Origin: DATGSL01 sp964645585
Lineage (GTDB): Bacteria > Verrucomicrobiota > Verrucomicrobiia > Opitutales > T3Sed10-336
Assembly: GCA_964645585.1 (NCBI GenBank)
Contig: CAZYAN010000052.1
Coordinates: 1 to 26,181 of the forward strand
Direction: 5' to 3'
DNA: 26,181 bases
The position numbers were made by a program, and so were the translations under genes. The notes under the pieces were generated by a model. It was not told where the DNA came from. It made no database searches and was given only the letters and a program-made list of their open reading frames with translations. Shown here in pieces: positions 15,772-24,407 of the stretch (position 1 is the stretch's first letter; the number at the start of each line of letters is the position of its first letter).

Positions 15772-16752
15772 ATGGGTGCTATTGTCGTAACAGGAGCCGC
15801 CGGTTTCATCGGAAGCCACACAGTCGACCGTTTGCTCGGATCCGGCTATGATGTGGTCGGAATCGACAACTTTCGCACAGGAAAGCGGGAAAACCTGGAG
15901 CGCGCGCTCGCCGACCCGCGATTTCGTTTGGAGGAGGCCGACTGCCTCGACGAGGCGCGCATGATGGAGCTGATGAAGGCGGCGGAACCGGACGCGGTCA
16001 TTCACCTCGCGGCACTGGTCAGCGTTCAGGAGAGCCTGCAGGATCCCGATCTCAACTTCCGCTTGAATCTCGGCGCGACCCACAGCGTGGCAATTGCCGC
16101 CGCGCGAAACGGGGTTCGCCGATTTGTCTTTTCCTCATCGGCCGCCGTTTACGGGCATCAAAAACACCTGCCGATCCGCGAGCACGCGCCGACGCGCGCG
16201 ATCAGTCCGTACGGCGCGGCGAAAATGGCTTCGGAGAGCTTGCTGATGGGGTACGGCGGGTGCTATGACATGACCGTTGTCTGTCACCGCTACTTCAATA
16301 TCTTTGGCCCGCGCCAGGATCCGAGTTCGCCGTATTCCGGGGTCATTTCGATCTTCCAGGAGCGCTTCGCCCAAGGCAAGCCGGTGACGATCTTTGGAAA
16401 CGGAAGGCAGACGCGCGATTTTGTTTCGGTCCATGACGTGGCCCGCGCGAATGTGCTCGGGGCAACCGCGCGCCTTCGCGGTTCTTGCACGCAAAACATC
16501 TGCACCGGCCGCGAAACTTCCGTCCGCGATCTGTTGATGATGTTCGGCCGATTCTATCCCGATCATGAGCCGCCGGTGATCGAGGACGCGCGTCCGGGCG
16601 ATATTCAGCAGTCGTGCGGCGATCCATCGCGCGCCTTCGAAACGCTCCGCTTCAAAACGGAGATCGATGTGCCTGCGGGACTTCGGGAGCTCATCCGGGG
16701 CGATGAGATCCGGGATAAGGCGCTCGATCCGCGCGCGGATCTTGGTTTTTAA
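15772..16752 (+). CDS. NAD-dependent nucleotide-sugar epimerase (extended SDR, GalE/WbpP-like)
   Basis: Acts on UDP-sugars, most likely as a 4-epimerase feeding lipopolysaccharide or exopolysaccharide. The 326-aa protein has the Rossmann motif GAAGFIG (8-14), IDNFRTGKRENL, the catalytic Ser in SSSAAVYG (121-128), and Tyr147-x3-Lys151 in SPYGAAK. NIFGPRQDPSSPYSGVISIF, GNGRQTRDFVSVHDVA and NICTGRETSV are typical of the UDP-GlcNAc/UDP-Glc epimerase branch. I avoid the symbol galE because UDP-glucuronate or UDP-GlcNAc epimerases share these motifs. ATG 15772 gives the canonical start. The last 15 residues are rich in charged residues. No glycosyltransferases lie nearby, so the context does not narrow the substrate. 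Confidence 0.9.
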   Translation: MGAIVVTGAAGFIGSHTVDRLLGSGYDVVGIDNFRTGKRENLERALADPRFRLEEADCLDEARMMELMKAAEPDAVIHLAALVSVQESLQDPDLNFRLNLGATHSVAIAAARNGVRRFVFSSSAAVYGHQKHLPIREHAPTRAISPYGAAKMASESLLMGYGGCYDMTVVCHRYFNIFGPRQDPSSPYSGVISIFQERFAQGKPVTIFGNGRQTRDFVSVHDVARANVLGATARLRGSCTQNICTGRETSVRDLLMMFGRFYPDHEPPVIEDARPGDIQQSCGDPSRAFETLRFKTEIDVPAGLRELIRGDEIRDKALDPRADLGF

Positions 16753-16813
16753 GAAGGCTCGGCGGAGATCGGCGATTGACGCTTGTCATTCTCCGGTCAA
16801 AGGTGATCACGCT

Positions 16814-16840
16814 GCGGCGCCTGGATGGATCGAGCGCCGC
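16814..16840. repeat. Hairpin GCGGCGC/GCGCCGC between the epimerase and panC genes
   Basis: A 7-bp perfect GC stem (16814-16820 with 16834-16840) and 13-nt loop in the 145-bp gap. There is no T-run after it, so it is not a standard Rho-independent terminator; it could slow transcription or stabilise an mRNA end. In a genome this GC-rich such stems also arise by chance. Confidence 0.35.
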
Positions 16841-16897
16841 CTTGTGAATGGTTGACCAGTCAGCGGAAGAAAACCCTCCGCCAAACCCGCGCGAAGC

Positions 16898-17740
16898 ATG
16901 CAAGTAATCGAGACAATCCGCGAAATGCAATCGACCGCCTCCAGCCTGCGGAAAGAGGGGCGGCGCGTGGCGCTTGTGCCAACCATGGGGGCTCTCCATG
17001 CCGGACACATCAAGCTGATCGAGACGGCGAAGGAACACGCGGACATCGTCGTCGTTTCGATCTTCGTCAACCCGACCCAGTTTGGTCCCAACGAAGATTT
17101 TGAAAAGTATCCGCGCGATCGTGACAGTGATCTCGAGCAATGCCGGGAGACCGGTGTCCACTTTGTCTTTTTGGCGGATGAAAAAGAAATGTATCCGGCC
17201 GGCTACTCTACCTACATCAGCGAGGAGACGCTGAGCAAATCGCTCTGCGGCATTTCGCGCCCGCAGCATTTTCGGGGCGTCACTACGGTCGTCGGAAAAC
17301 TCTTCAACATCGTGCGCCCGGACGTTGCCGTATTCGGTCAGAAAGACGCGCAGCAGGCGGCGATCATACGGAAAATGGTTCGCGACCTCCACTTTGACAT
17401 CGAATTGGTCGTGGCGCCGACGGTCCGCGAGGAAGACGGGCTCGCGCTCAGCTCACGAAACCGCTACTTGACCAACACGCAGCGCAGCGAGGCCGCAGTG
17501 ATTCCGCAAAGCCTCGAGATCGCGCGAAAGATGGTCGAGTCGGGTGTGCGCAGCACCGACCGTGTAATCGCCGAGGTCACCCACACGCTGGGTTCGAAGC
17601 GGAAGGTGCGTATCATCTACGTTTCCCTTGTCGATCCGGAGACCCTGGAGCCGCTTCGAGAGATTGTGCCCGGGAAGAGCCTCCTTGCGCTGGCGATCTG
17701 GGTCGACGAGGTTCGGCTGATCGATAACATTCTCCTCTAA
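16898..17740 (+). CDS. panC: Pantothenate synthetase
   Basis: Joins pantoate and beta-alanine with ATP, the last step to pantothenate (coenzyme A precursor). The 280-aa protein has the HIGH-type nucleotide motif PTMGALHAGH (28-37), FVNPTQFGPNEDFEKYPR, CGISRPQHFRGVTTVVGKLFNI in sequence, GQKDAQQ (147-153), and the KMSKS-like ALSSRNRYL. Length is normal. One small change: HFRGV is preceded by RPQ where many homologues have RPG or RxG. The start MQVIETIREMQ at ATG 16898 is standard. The stop is 51 bp before nadB on the same strand; the two cofactor genes are probably cotranscribed. panB and panD are not in the window. Confidence 0.96.
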   Translation: MQVIETIREMQSTASSLRKEGRRVALVPTMGALHAGHIKLIETAKEHADIVVVSIFVNPTQFGPNEDFEKYPRDRDSDLEQCRETGVHFVFLADEKEMYPAGYSTYISEETLSKSLCGISRPQHFRGVTTVVGKLFNIVRPDVAVFGQKDAQQAAIIRKMVRDLHFDIELVVAPTVREEDGLALSSRNRYLTNTQRSEAAVIPQSLEIARKMVESGVRSTDRVIAEVTHTLGSKRKVRIIYVSLVDPETLEPLREIVPGKSLLALAIWVDEVRLIDNILL

Positions 17741-17791
17741 CGCCTGTTTTCGGAAACCCCGCCTGAATTTCTCGCGGCTTCTTTCTATCGA

Positions 17792-19468
17792 ATGAGTCAG
17801 GATTATGATGCACTGGTTGTCGGGAGCGGCATCGCCGGCTTGTGGTTTGCGTTAAAGCTCGCCGAGCAGGGATACCAAGTTGCGATCCTGACCAAAAAGA
17901 ACCGCGCGGATTCAAACACGAATCACGCCCAGGGCGGCGTCGCGTGCGTGATGGCGGAGTCGGACGATTTCGAAAGCCACGTTCAGGACACGCTGGCCGC
18001 GGGCGACGGCTTGTGCGACGAAGAGGTCGTGCGCGCGATCGTCCGGGCCGGGCCGCGGCACGTGAAGGAGCTGATCGACCTCGGGCTGCAATTTTCAAAA
18101 ACCGAGACCGGCGAGTACGATCTCGGACGCGAGGGCGGACATTCCCAGCGCCGGATCCTCCACGTGAAGGACATGACCGGCAAAGCGATCGAGACCGCGC
18201 TGCTCAACGCGATCGCGCGCTCGGAGCGAATCAAGGTCTTTGAGCACTTCTTCGCGATCGATCTGGTGACACGCGGCAAAACCGCCGCGCGGGCTGGCCA
18301 GCCCGTGCCGAAGGAAGACCGGGTGATCGGACTGTACGCGCTGGACGTTCGCGGGAATCGCGTGCGCGCGTTTTCCGCGCCCATTGTCTTGCTGGCGACC
18401 GGCGGCATCGGACAAGTGTATCGGTTTACGACCAATCCCGACATCGCGACCGGCGACGGCATCGCGATGGCTTACCGGGCCGGTGTGCCGATCCGGAACA
18501 TGGAGTTCATCCAGTTTCATCCGACGACGCTCTACACGCACGGGAACGAACGATTCCTGATTAGCGAAGCGGTTCGCGGGGAAGGGGCGATTCTCCGGAA
18601 TCCTGATGGCGAGGCTTTCATGGCCGCTTATCATCCGCAGGCCGATCTCGCTCCGCGCGACGTCGTGGCCCGGGCGATCGACGCGGAGATGAAGAAATCC
18701 GGCGCGGAGCACATGTGGCTCGATATTACGCATCACTCGGAAGAATACATTCGCGAGCGCTTCCCGAATATTTTCCAGACCTGTCAGCGGCTTCTCGGGC
18801 TGAATATCGCCAAAGAATTGATTCCGGTGGTTCCCGCCGCGCATTACTCGTGCGGAGGCATTGCGACGAATCTCGAGGCGGAGACGGCGCTCCCCGGCCT
18901 GTACGCGTGCGGAGAAGTTGCCTGCACCGGTTTGCATGGCGCCAACCGGCTCGCGAGCAACTCCTTGCTGGAGGCGCTCGTGCTTGCCTGCAACGGTGCC
19001 CAATCCGCCGGACGTTATCTCGGAACCATCGAGACGACGCGCGAGAAGATTCCCGCCTGGGTGGATTTGGGCGGCAACGATCCGGATGAACGGGTCGTCA
19101 TTTCCCACAACTGGGAGGAGCTGCGCCTGGCGATGTGGGACTACGTTGGCATCGTGCGTTCGACCAAGCGCCTTGAGCGGGCTCGCACGCGGATTCTCAA
19201 CCTCGCCCATGAAGTTCAGGAATATTACTGGAATTTCTCGGTCGGTCCGCGGCTCCTGGAGCTGCGCAATTTGATCCAGATCGCGAGCCTGATCGTCGAA
19301 TGCGCGCTTCAGCGCCGCGAAAGCCGCGGCCTGCACGAAACAATCGACTACCCGGAAAAAGCCGGCATCGCCCGTGACAGCACCGTTCAAATGTCGCCCG
19401 GTCATGAAGAGGCGCGCGGCTGGGGCAACGGTGCATCCGCGCCCGCGCAAGCCCCTCCCAAAGAATAA
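17792..19468 (+). CDS. nadB: L-aspartate oxidase
   Basis: FAD enzyme that turns aspartate into iminoaspartate, which NadA then makes into quinolinate for NAD. The 558-aa protein has an N-terminal dinucleotide site (VVGSGIAGLWFALKLAE), HAQGGVACV, LGREGGHSQRRILHVKDMTG (flavin/active-site region), FIQFHPTTLY, RGEGAIL, HYSCGGIATN and GEVACTGLHGANRLASNSLLEA, all characteristic of NadB rather than succinate dehydrogenase. The C-terminal helical domain follows. The final 25 residues (after STVQMSPGH) are Gly/Ala/Pro-rich and look like a non-conserved tail. ATG 17792 has no clear ribosome site. It is downstream of panC in the same direction. Confidence 0.96.
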   Translation: MSQDYDALVVGSGIAGLWFALKLAEQGYQVAILTKKNRADSNTNHAQGGVACVMAESDDFESHVQDTLAAGDGLCDEEVVRAIVRAGPRHVKELIDLGLQFSKTETGEYDLGREGGHSQRRILHVKDMTGKAIETALLNAIARSERIKVFEHFFAIDLVTRGKTAARAGQPVPKEDRVIGLYALDVRGNRVRAFSAPIVLLATGGIGQVYRFTTNPDIATGDGIAMAYRAGVPIRNMEFIQFHPTTLYTHGNERFLISEAVRGEGAILRNPDGEAFMAAYHPQADLAPRDVVARAIDAEMKKSGAEHMWLDITHHSEEYIRERFPNIFQTCQRLLGLNIAKELIPVVPAAHYSCGGIATNLEAETALPGLYACGEVACTGLHGANRLASNSLLEALVLACNGAQSAGRYLGTIETTREKIPAWVDLGGNDPDERVVISHNWEELRLAMWDYVGIVRSTKRLERARTRILNLAHEVQEYYWNFSVGPRLLELRNLIQIASLIVECALQRRESRGLHETIDYPEKAGIARDSTVQMSPGHEEARGWGNGASAPAQAPPKE

Positions 19469-19545
19469 TCATTCGCGCTTGCCGGTGCGATGGCTGCCGG
19501 CGGCCGCCGATTGCTCCGTCGCAGACCGGCGCAACGGGCGGAACA

Positions 19546-19567
19546 GGGGTTCCCGAGGGGTTCCCGC
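19546..19567. repeat. Two tandem copies of GGGGTTCCCG upstream of tatA
   Basis: The 11-nt units at 19546-19556 and 19557-19567 differ only in their last base. Each contains GGGTTCCC, a near-palindrome. They lie 57 bp upstream of the tatA-like start. Tandem short units at promoter distance can bind a dimeric regulator; nothing else supports that here. Confidence 0.35.
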
Positions 19568-19623
19568 TCAATCACGCATGGAATCTTTACATCCAGCCTC
19601 ATTGCGAGCAGATTTTGAGAATT

Positions 19624-20037
19624 ATGGAAATCTTCACGCTCCAGACCTTGGGCTTCCTGCAGAATATGAACCCCATTGAGCTTGCGGTCGTCCTCTTTCT
19701 GATCCTCCTGTTGTTCGGAGCAAAGCGTCTTCCTGAGCTGGGACGCGGAATGGGCCAGTTCATTCGTGAATTCAAGAAGACGAGGAACGAAATCGAGGAA
19801 AATATCCGTGCTTCCCTCGAAGAAGAACCCTCTCGTCCCCGCCGGCAGGCCTCCCCGGTGAAACCGCGGCCGAGTGCTGTTTCCACGGAAGCCGCGAGCG
19901 CGAACTCGGAGGCGTCCGACGAGCCAGGCGATTTCGAAGAGCAGAGGGCTGATCCAGTCGCGAGCGCCGAGGTGAGCCTTCAAGAGTCGCATCACGCGGC
20001 CGAAGGCGACGAGGAAGCAGGAACAGTTCCCTCCTGA
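19624..20037 (+). CDS. tatA: Twin-arginine translocase subunit TatA/E family
   Basis: TatA subunits assemble into the pore-like complex that exports folded proteins. The 137-aa protein has a short N-terminal membrane helix (about 17-31, IELAVVLFLILLLFG) followed at once by the FG hinge (31-32), AKRLPELGRGMGQFIREFKK as amphipathic helix, and an acidic, disordered tail (about 60-137). The tail is longer than in most TatA proteins. ATG 19624 is chosen; an inner ATG (19666) directly before NPIEL would also give a valid TatA. It could equally be called TatB by its length, but the FGAKRLPELGRGMG pattern is nearer TatA. tatC is not adjacent. Located 155 bp after nadB. Confidence 0.85.
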   Translation: MEIFTLQTLGFLQNMNPIELAVVLFLILLLFGAKRLPELGRGMGQFIREFKKTRNEIEENIRASLEEEPSRPRRQASPVKPRPSAVSTEAASANSEASDEPGDFEEQRADPVASAEVSLQESHHAAEGDEEAGTVPS

Positions 20038-20143
20038 GGGGGGCGCTTTACCAGCCGGTCGGCACCCGACGCCCGGATTTTATCGTCGATTTTGCCGCCT
20101 CCGTCGGTATCCACTGGACTGAGCCACGCGCCGATGTTTTTCG

Positions 20144-21070
20144 CTAAAACTCGTCGAGCCAAAGTTGCGATCGGGAGTAATCCAAGGTCACCCGAAACTG
20201 CTTTAGGAATTCCGCGCCGATCATCCCGTCCAATCGATCATCAGCCGACGGCGGCCCGATGGCGATGAGGGGTTCCTCTATCAAGACAGGACCCACTTGA
20301 AAACGTGCGGCGCGTCCGGTCCGGCGCTGAATCGGTCCGTCGAGCATCATCGTTTCCGTCGGCGCGAAGCTCGCCGCGAATCCATCCAGTTCGTGTGCGG
20401 CGACAAACGTTTCATGCAGCGCGATGCGGGCCTGCGAGCCGGTGTCGAGGAAGAACAGTCCTTCGAGCGGCGGCGCCGCGGCAAACTGAACGGTCGCCGG
20501 AACCGCGATCTTCCAGCCGGCGGGCTTCATGGGAATCGCGTCGCCCTCGCGCCGAAAGCCGCGTGCGGGATGCAGGCGCACGATCTGATTCGCGTAATCG
20601 AGTTCGACGACGAACGAGCGAAAAAACAGCTGCCCAAGCAATCCGTCGACTGGCGTTCCCAGCACCTGCCCGGCTTTATCCAAAGCCGCCGTCGCGAACA
20701 TTCGGTCCGTCCGGTAGGCGGCTGAACCGAGACGCAGCGCAACGCCTTCGACCCAGTCGGCCGGAAGGTTCGCGTTGATGCGCGCGCCGCCGTGCCGCTT
20801 GAGGCCGAGCCGATCCGCCAGGCGGGAATGGATGATGTCGAATTCGGCGCCGGTATCCAAGGCAAACCAGCTCATTCCGGCGCCTTCGACATCGGCTTGC
20901 ACCAGGACCAAGCCATCAACGGAAACCATCGGCAGCTCGACCGTCTCTCCGATATGCCAATGCGCCTGAACCCGATCCGGCTGCCGTGTCGCCACACATC
21001 CCGGCAAGAGCATCACGGCGAGCAATAGAAGCCAAGCACGGGGAGTCGGCTTCGGCGCGTTGGTTTTCAT
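20144..21070 (-). CDS. Lipoprotein with two retropepsin-like aspartic protease motifs
   Basis: The 308-aa protein has a lipoprotein signal (basic start, LLLLAVMLLPGC, Cys25 likely lipidated). It carries two DTG motifs, FALDTGAEFDII (Asp72) and FFLDTGSQARI (Asp209), about 137 residues apart. Each is followed by a hydrophobic-hydrophobic-Gly stretch (VDGLLGQLFF, LDGMIGAEFL) as in retropepsin-like folds. A single chain with two DTG motifs suggests an internal pseudo-dimer that could form a complete active site. Substrate unknown; location should be the periplasmic face of a membrane. ATG 21070 starts MKTNAPKPTPRAW. It lies 70 bp downstream of the cls-type gene on the same strand, so cotranscription is likely. 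Confidence 0.85.
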   Translation of the reverse strand: MKTNAPKPTPRAWLLLLAVMLLPGCVATRQPDRVQAHWHIGETVELPMVSVDGLVLVQADVEGAGMSWFALDTGAEFDIIHSRLADRLGLKRHGGARINANLPADWVEGVALRLGSAAYRTDRMFATAALDKAGQVLGTPVDGLLGQLFFRSFVVELDYANQIVRLHPARGFRREGDAIPMKPAGWKIAVPATVQFAAAPPLEGLFFLDTGSQARIALHETFVAAHELDGFAASFAPTETMMLDGPIQRRTGRAARFQVGPVLIEEPLIAIGPPSADDRLDGMIGAEFLKQFRVTLDYSRSQLWLDEF

Positions 21071-21140
21071 GGTGTCAGGCTGAAACGAGAACCGGGAAGG
21101 GGAGCGGGCTGGGGAAGATAAGCGTCAGCAAGATGCAGCT

Positions 21141-22583
21141 TCACATATAAGGACTCATCAATCGCGAGATTCCGTCCCGGAGTTTGATCGGCAGCGGACG
21201 GGAATCGAGTTCCTCAAGGGAGATCGGTCGGGAGTTCGCTTTCTTTTCGTCAATGAACCGGTTGATTCGCGCCGCCAGCGGATGGCTGAAGGTCTCGACG
21301 TTGAGCTCGAAATTCAGGCGCAAGCTGCGCGGGTCCCAGTTCGAGGAACCAAACGAGACCCAGGCATCGTCGACGACCATGACTTTGCTGTGGTCGAATG
21401 TGCCCGCCGTTTTCCACACCTGGCAGCCTTCTTTCACGTTTTGCCACAAAATCGCCTGGGTCGCCCAATCGACGAGCGGCAGGTTGCCCTTTTCGGGCAG
21501 GAAGATTTCGACTTTCACGCCGCGCAGGGCGGCGGTGTTGAGAGCCGTGCTCAGGCCCGCGTCGGGCAAAAAATAGGGAGTGACCAGCTTGACCGATTCC
21601 TTGGCCGCGGCGAGGGCGCCGATGAAGATCCACCGGATTTTGTCGACCTCCTCGTCCGGCCCGTCCGGAACCGCACGCGCCAGGTCCTCGCCGGCCGGGG
21701 AAAGGGGAGGGTGCCAGAGTTCGCCTTCAAGACGCTCGCCGGTGGTGAAGTGCCAGTCCGCGGCGAACACCTGCCGGATCTGGTCGACCACTGGGCCTTC
21801 CACCGAGAAGTGCAGGTCCTGGACCGGATGGGACGGGTTGCGGGCGAGCCAATGGCCGACGCGAATGTTCATGCCTCCGATAAACGCTTTTCGTCCATCG
21901 ACGCACAGAAGCTTCCGGTGTGTTCGCAGATTGAGAAAGGGAAATTTTCCTCGCTGGAGAACCGGCATAAACCGCGCGACCGGAATGCCCGCGCGGCGCA
22001 TCCGCCCGATCACCGACGGAAACGAATAACGCAGGCCGAAGTCATCGATCAGCACCCGCACTTCCACGTCACGATTCACGGCCGCCGCGAATTCCGCGAT
22101 AAACTCCTGTCCGACTTCGTCGTTGTCGAAGATGTATGTCGAAAGGATCACCGTTTCCTCCGCCTCGCGGATGGCGGCGAGCATCGCGGGAAAGGCTTCG
22201 TCGCCATTGCGCAAAGGCGCGATCCGGTTCCCGCGCGTCAAGGGAAGTCCGGTCACCTTCTCGCCGAGGCGGCACAGTCCTTCCATATGCGGAGCGCGTC
22301 GCGGAATAACCTCCGGCTCGACAGCGGCCGGATTGATGTCGGTCGTGCCGTCGCCTTTCAAAACGACCGCCAGCCGCCGAATGCGATTAACGCCAAACAG
22401 GAAATAAAAGAGCGCGCCGAAGAACGGCGACAGGAGGATCAGACCGACCCAGGCGACGGCCGCGCGAGAGTCCCGTTTGTACATGACCGCATGTCCCGCC
22501 GCAACCGCCATCAGGACGAGAACGACCAGCCCCGAAAAGTGAGGCCAGAACCTTTCAAGAAAATCGGTCACACGCGGGAGCAT
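21141..22583 (-). CDS. cls: Cardiolipin synthase-type phospholipase D
   Basis: Condenses two phosphatidylglycerol molecules (or a related exchange) to cardiolipin at the inner membrane. From ATG 22583 the protein is 480 aa. Two N-terminal membrane helices form the PLD nuclease N-terminal region (about 16-65, including KRDSRAAVAWVGLILLSP and LFYFLFGVNRIRR). Both HKD motifs are intact: HRKLLCVD beginning at His222, and HSKVMVVD beginning at His398, each followed by a Gly-Ser/Gly-rich turn (FIGGMN, SFGSSN). An in-frame GTG at 22637 would add 18 residues; the ATG is preferred because related proteins start close to the membrane helix. The C-terminus is complete. Other PLD-family roles are possible but less likely given the N-terminal region. 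Confidence 0.9.
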   Translation of the reverse strand: MLPRVTDFLERFWPHFSGLVVLVLMAVAAGHAVMYKRDSRAAVAWVGLILLSPFFGALFYFLFGVNRIRRLAVVLKGDGTTDINPAAVEPEVIPRRAPHMEGLCRLGEKVTGLPLTRGNRIAPLRNGDEAFPAMLAAIREAEETVILSTYIFDNDEVGQEFIAEFAAAVNRDVEVRVLIDDFGLRYSFPSVIGRMRRAGIPVARFMPVLQRGKFPFLNLRTHRKLLCVDGRKAFIGGMNIRVGHWLARNPSHPVQDLHFSVEGPVVDQIRQVFAADWHFTTGERLEGELWHPPLSPAGEDLARAVPDGPDEEVDKIRWIFIGALAAAKESVKLVTPYFLPDAGLSTALNTAALRGVKVEIFLPEKGNLPLVDWATQAILWQNVKEGCQVWKTAGTFDHSKVMVVDDAWVSFGSSNWDPRSLRLNFELNVETFSHPLAARINRFIDEKKANSRPISLEELDSRPLPIKLRDGISRLMSPYM

Positions 22584-22683
22584 ACCGAATTTCAGACGCT
22601 GGAAAAGCTTCAACGCGTCGCACGCCGCGTCGCTCACACGCGGCGCGGGCCTCGGAGCCTGCGACGTCGCGCTGCTGATCTAA

Positions 22684-22800
22684 TCGCGAAAGACGCGGAG
22701 ACCGCAAAGGGGGAGCTTGCAGCCCGGGATTCAAATTGCCCTGTATAGGCATTCGTCAGCGACGTTATTTCTTTGTGCTTTCTGTGATCCTTGCGGTTGA
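22684..22800. repeat. Intergenic inverted-repeat element, copy 1
   Basis: Left arm 22684-22713 reads CGCGAAAGACGCGGAGACCG and on; right arm 22771-22800 is the opposite orientation, ending GATCCTTGCGGTTGA. Both arms are built from a roughly 9-nt motif of the type nnCCGCGAAG. The arms are imperfectly complementary, so the 117-bp unit could fold as a hairpin. It sits in the 369-bp space between cls and the sulfatase gene, where I see no gene and no convincing promoter. Similar short dispersed repeats are known in this group of bacteria and often yield spurious Arg/Lys-rich ORFs. Confidence 0.6.
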
Positions 22801-22952
22801 TACAATTCGCGCGAAACCTTCCGTCGCCGCGCTCGTGATGTTGCCGCGCGGGCAATCGTGGCGGCGGCGACAATCGACAGCTTTCGGCCGTTCCAATTTC
22901 CTCGATCTTCCAACGGGCTTACGCCGGCGGCTATGAAATCTTTTTCTATCGG

Positions 22953-24341
22953 ATGAATTCACAACCAAAAGACAGGAAGTTCGCCGGCATCGGCGAAGCC
23001 GCTCGCGTTCTTGCCGCCGCGGTTGCTGCGATGCTGGTGCTGGTCTCCGCCGCCTCCAGCCAGGACCGGCGGCCGAACATCGTGCTGATCATGGCCGACG
23101 ACATGGGGCTGGAAAATCTCTCCTGTTACGGTTCCGAGGTTTACGCCACGCCGAATATCGATCGTCTCGCGGCCGAAGGAATGCGCTTCAACCACGCGCA
23201 TTCGCAGCCGCTTTGCACGCCTTCACGGGTGCAGATCATGACCGGTATCTATAACAACCGAAACTATGTCCGGTTCGGCGTGCTCGATCCGGAAGCGATT
23301 ACGTTCGCCAACGTGCTGCGCGCCGCTGGCTACCGGACGGCGATCGGCGGCAAATGGCAATTGGAGGGCGGTTTCGACGGACCCGGGCGCTTCGGGTTCG
23401 ACCGTTACTGCCTCTGGCAGCTAACCCGTCTCCCGAGTCGCTATCCGAACCCGGGACTCGAGATCGACGGCCGGGAGGCCGACTTCAAAAAGGGGCAGTT
23501 CGGTCCCGACATCGTTAATGACTACCTCTGTCAATTCATCGCCGAACAGGCGGAGAGCGAAACGCCGTTTCTTGTTTACTACCCGATGATCCTTCCGCAC
23601 TGGCCGTTTGTGCCCACGCCGGATCACCCCGACTGGGATCCGACGATGTGGCGCGACGCCGGCCAGGAGCCGCGCGGCTATCGCGATCAGACGTATTGGG
23701 AGGCGTTTGTCCGTTATACAGACAAACTTGTCGGGCGGATTATCGACAAACTGGAAGAAACCGGCCAGCGGGAGAACACGCTGATCATCTGGACCGCCGA
23801 CAACGGCACCGCGACCGAGATCGTCTCCGAATTTCGAGGACGGCGGTATCGCGGCGGCAAAGGGAGCACGCGCGACAGCGGCACGCACGTCGGCTTGATC
23901 GCCAGCTGGCCCGGTGTGATCCCGTCTGGAAGCGTGAGCGATGCCTTGGTCGATTTCGCCGACCTGTTTCCCACGCTCACGGATGCCGCCCGTGTGCCGG
24001 CGCCCGCGGGACTCGACGGGGTGAGTCTGCTGCCGGTGTTCGAGGGGAGGGAGGGTGAACGCGACAAGAAGGCGATCTATTGCTGGTACCAGCGCAACGG
24101 CGTTCGCGGGACGGCGACGCAGCACACCCGCGACCAGCGTTATAAACTCTACGCGACCGGCGCGTTTTACGACACTCTGGCCGATCCCGACGAGAAGAAC
24201 GACCTCGCCGCTGCCGGAATTTCCCCGGACCTCCAAGAGGTGCATGCGGCGCTCAAGTCCGTCCTCGATCACCAGATAGAAATCACGCGCGCCGCCGACC
24301 CGGTCCAGCAGGCGAGGCGAGCGAAGGTGAAACGGCGGTAA
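22953..24341 (+). CDS. Secreted sulfatase, formylglycine (S1) type
   Basis: Hydrolyses sulfate esters, probably on polysaccharides. The 462-aa protein has an N-terminal signal (hydrophobic VLAAAVAAMLVLVSA, cleavage near SSQ, about residue 37). Metal ligands Asp49/Asp50 lie in IMADDMG. The modification motif is C88-T-P-S-R, where Cys88 is turned into formylglycine, followed by VQIMTG. Lys134 (GGKWQL), His216 (LPHWPF) and Asp283-Asn284 (TADNGT) complete the site. It needs a formylglycine-generating enzyme, not present here. The C-terminus keeps the usual YKLYATGAFYDTLADPDEKNDL region in two parts. Repeat elements lie on both sides. Exact polysaccharide unknown. Confidence 0.93.
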   Translation: MNSQPKDRKFAGIGEAARVLAAAVAAMLVLVSAASSQDRRPNIVLIMADDMGLENLSCYGSEVYATPNIDRLAAEGMRFNHAHSQPLCTPSRVQIMTGIYNNRNYVRFGVLDPEAITFANVLRAAGYRTAIGGKWQLEGGFDGPGRFGFDRYCLWQLTRLPSRYPNPGLEIDGREADFKKGQFGPDIVNDYLCQFIAEQAESETPFLVYYPMILPHWPFVPTPDHPDWDPTMWRDAGQEPRGYRDQTYWEAFVRYTDKLVGRIIDKLEETGQRENTLIIWTADNGTATEIVSEFRGRRYRGGKGSTRDSGTHVGLIASWPGVIPSGSVSDALVDFADLFPTLTDAARVPAPAGLDGVSLLPVFEGREGERDKKAIYCWYQRNGVRGTATQHTRDQRYKLYATGAFYDTLADPDEKNDLAAAGISPDLQEVHAALKSVLDHQIEITRAADPVQQARRAKVKRR

Positions 24342-24407
24342 TCAGGCTGGATGTATGAACCGCGAAGCTCGGAGGCTTTCGCTGCGAGGAGCGCGGAAAG
24401 GAATCAT

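Noticed and set aside
18095..19450. 451-codon minus-strand ORF opposite nadB
   Set aside because: nadB is unmistakable; the opposite frame is a shadow.
20058..20070. GTCGG/CCGAC hairpin between tatA and the aspartic-protease gene as terminator
   Set aside because: The stem is only 5 bp and the nearby T-rich stretch is not contiguous with it.
21282..22748. 488-codon plus-strand ORF opposite the cls gene
   Set aside because: The minus strand has both HKD motifs and membrane helices; the antisense translation is Arg/His-rich without motifs.
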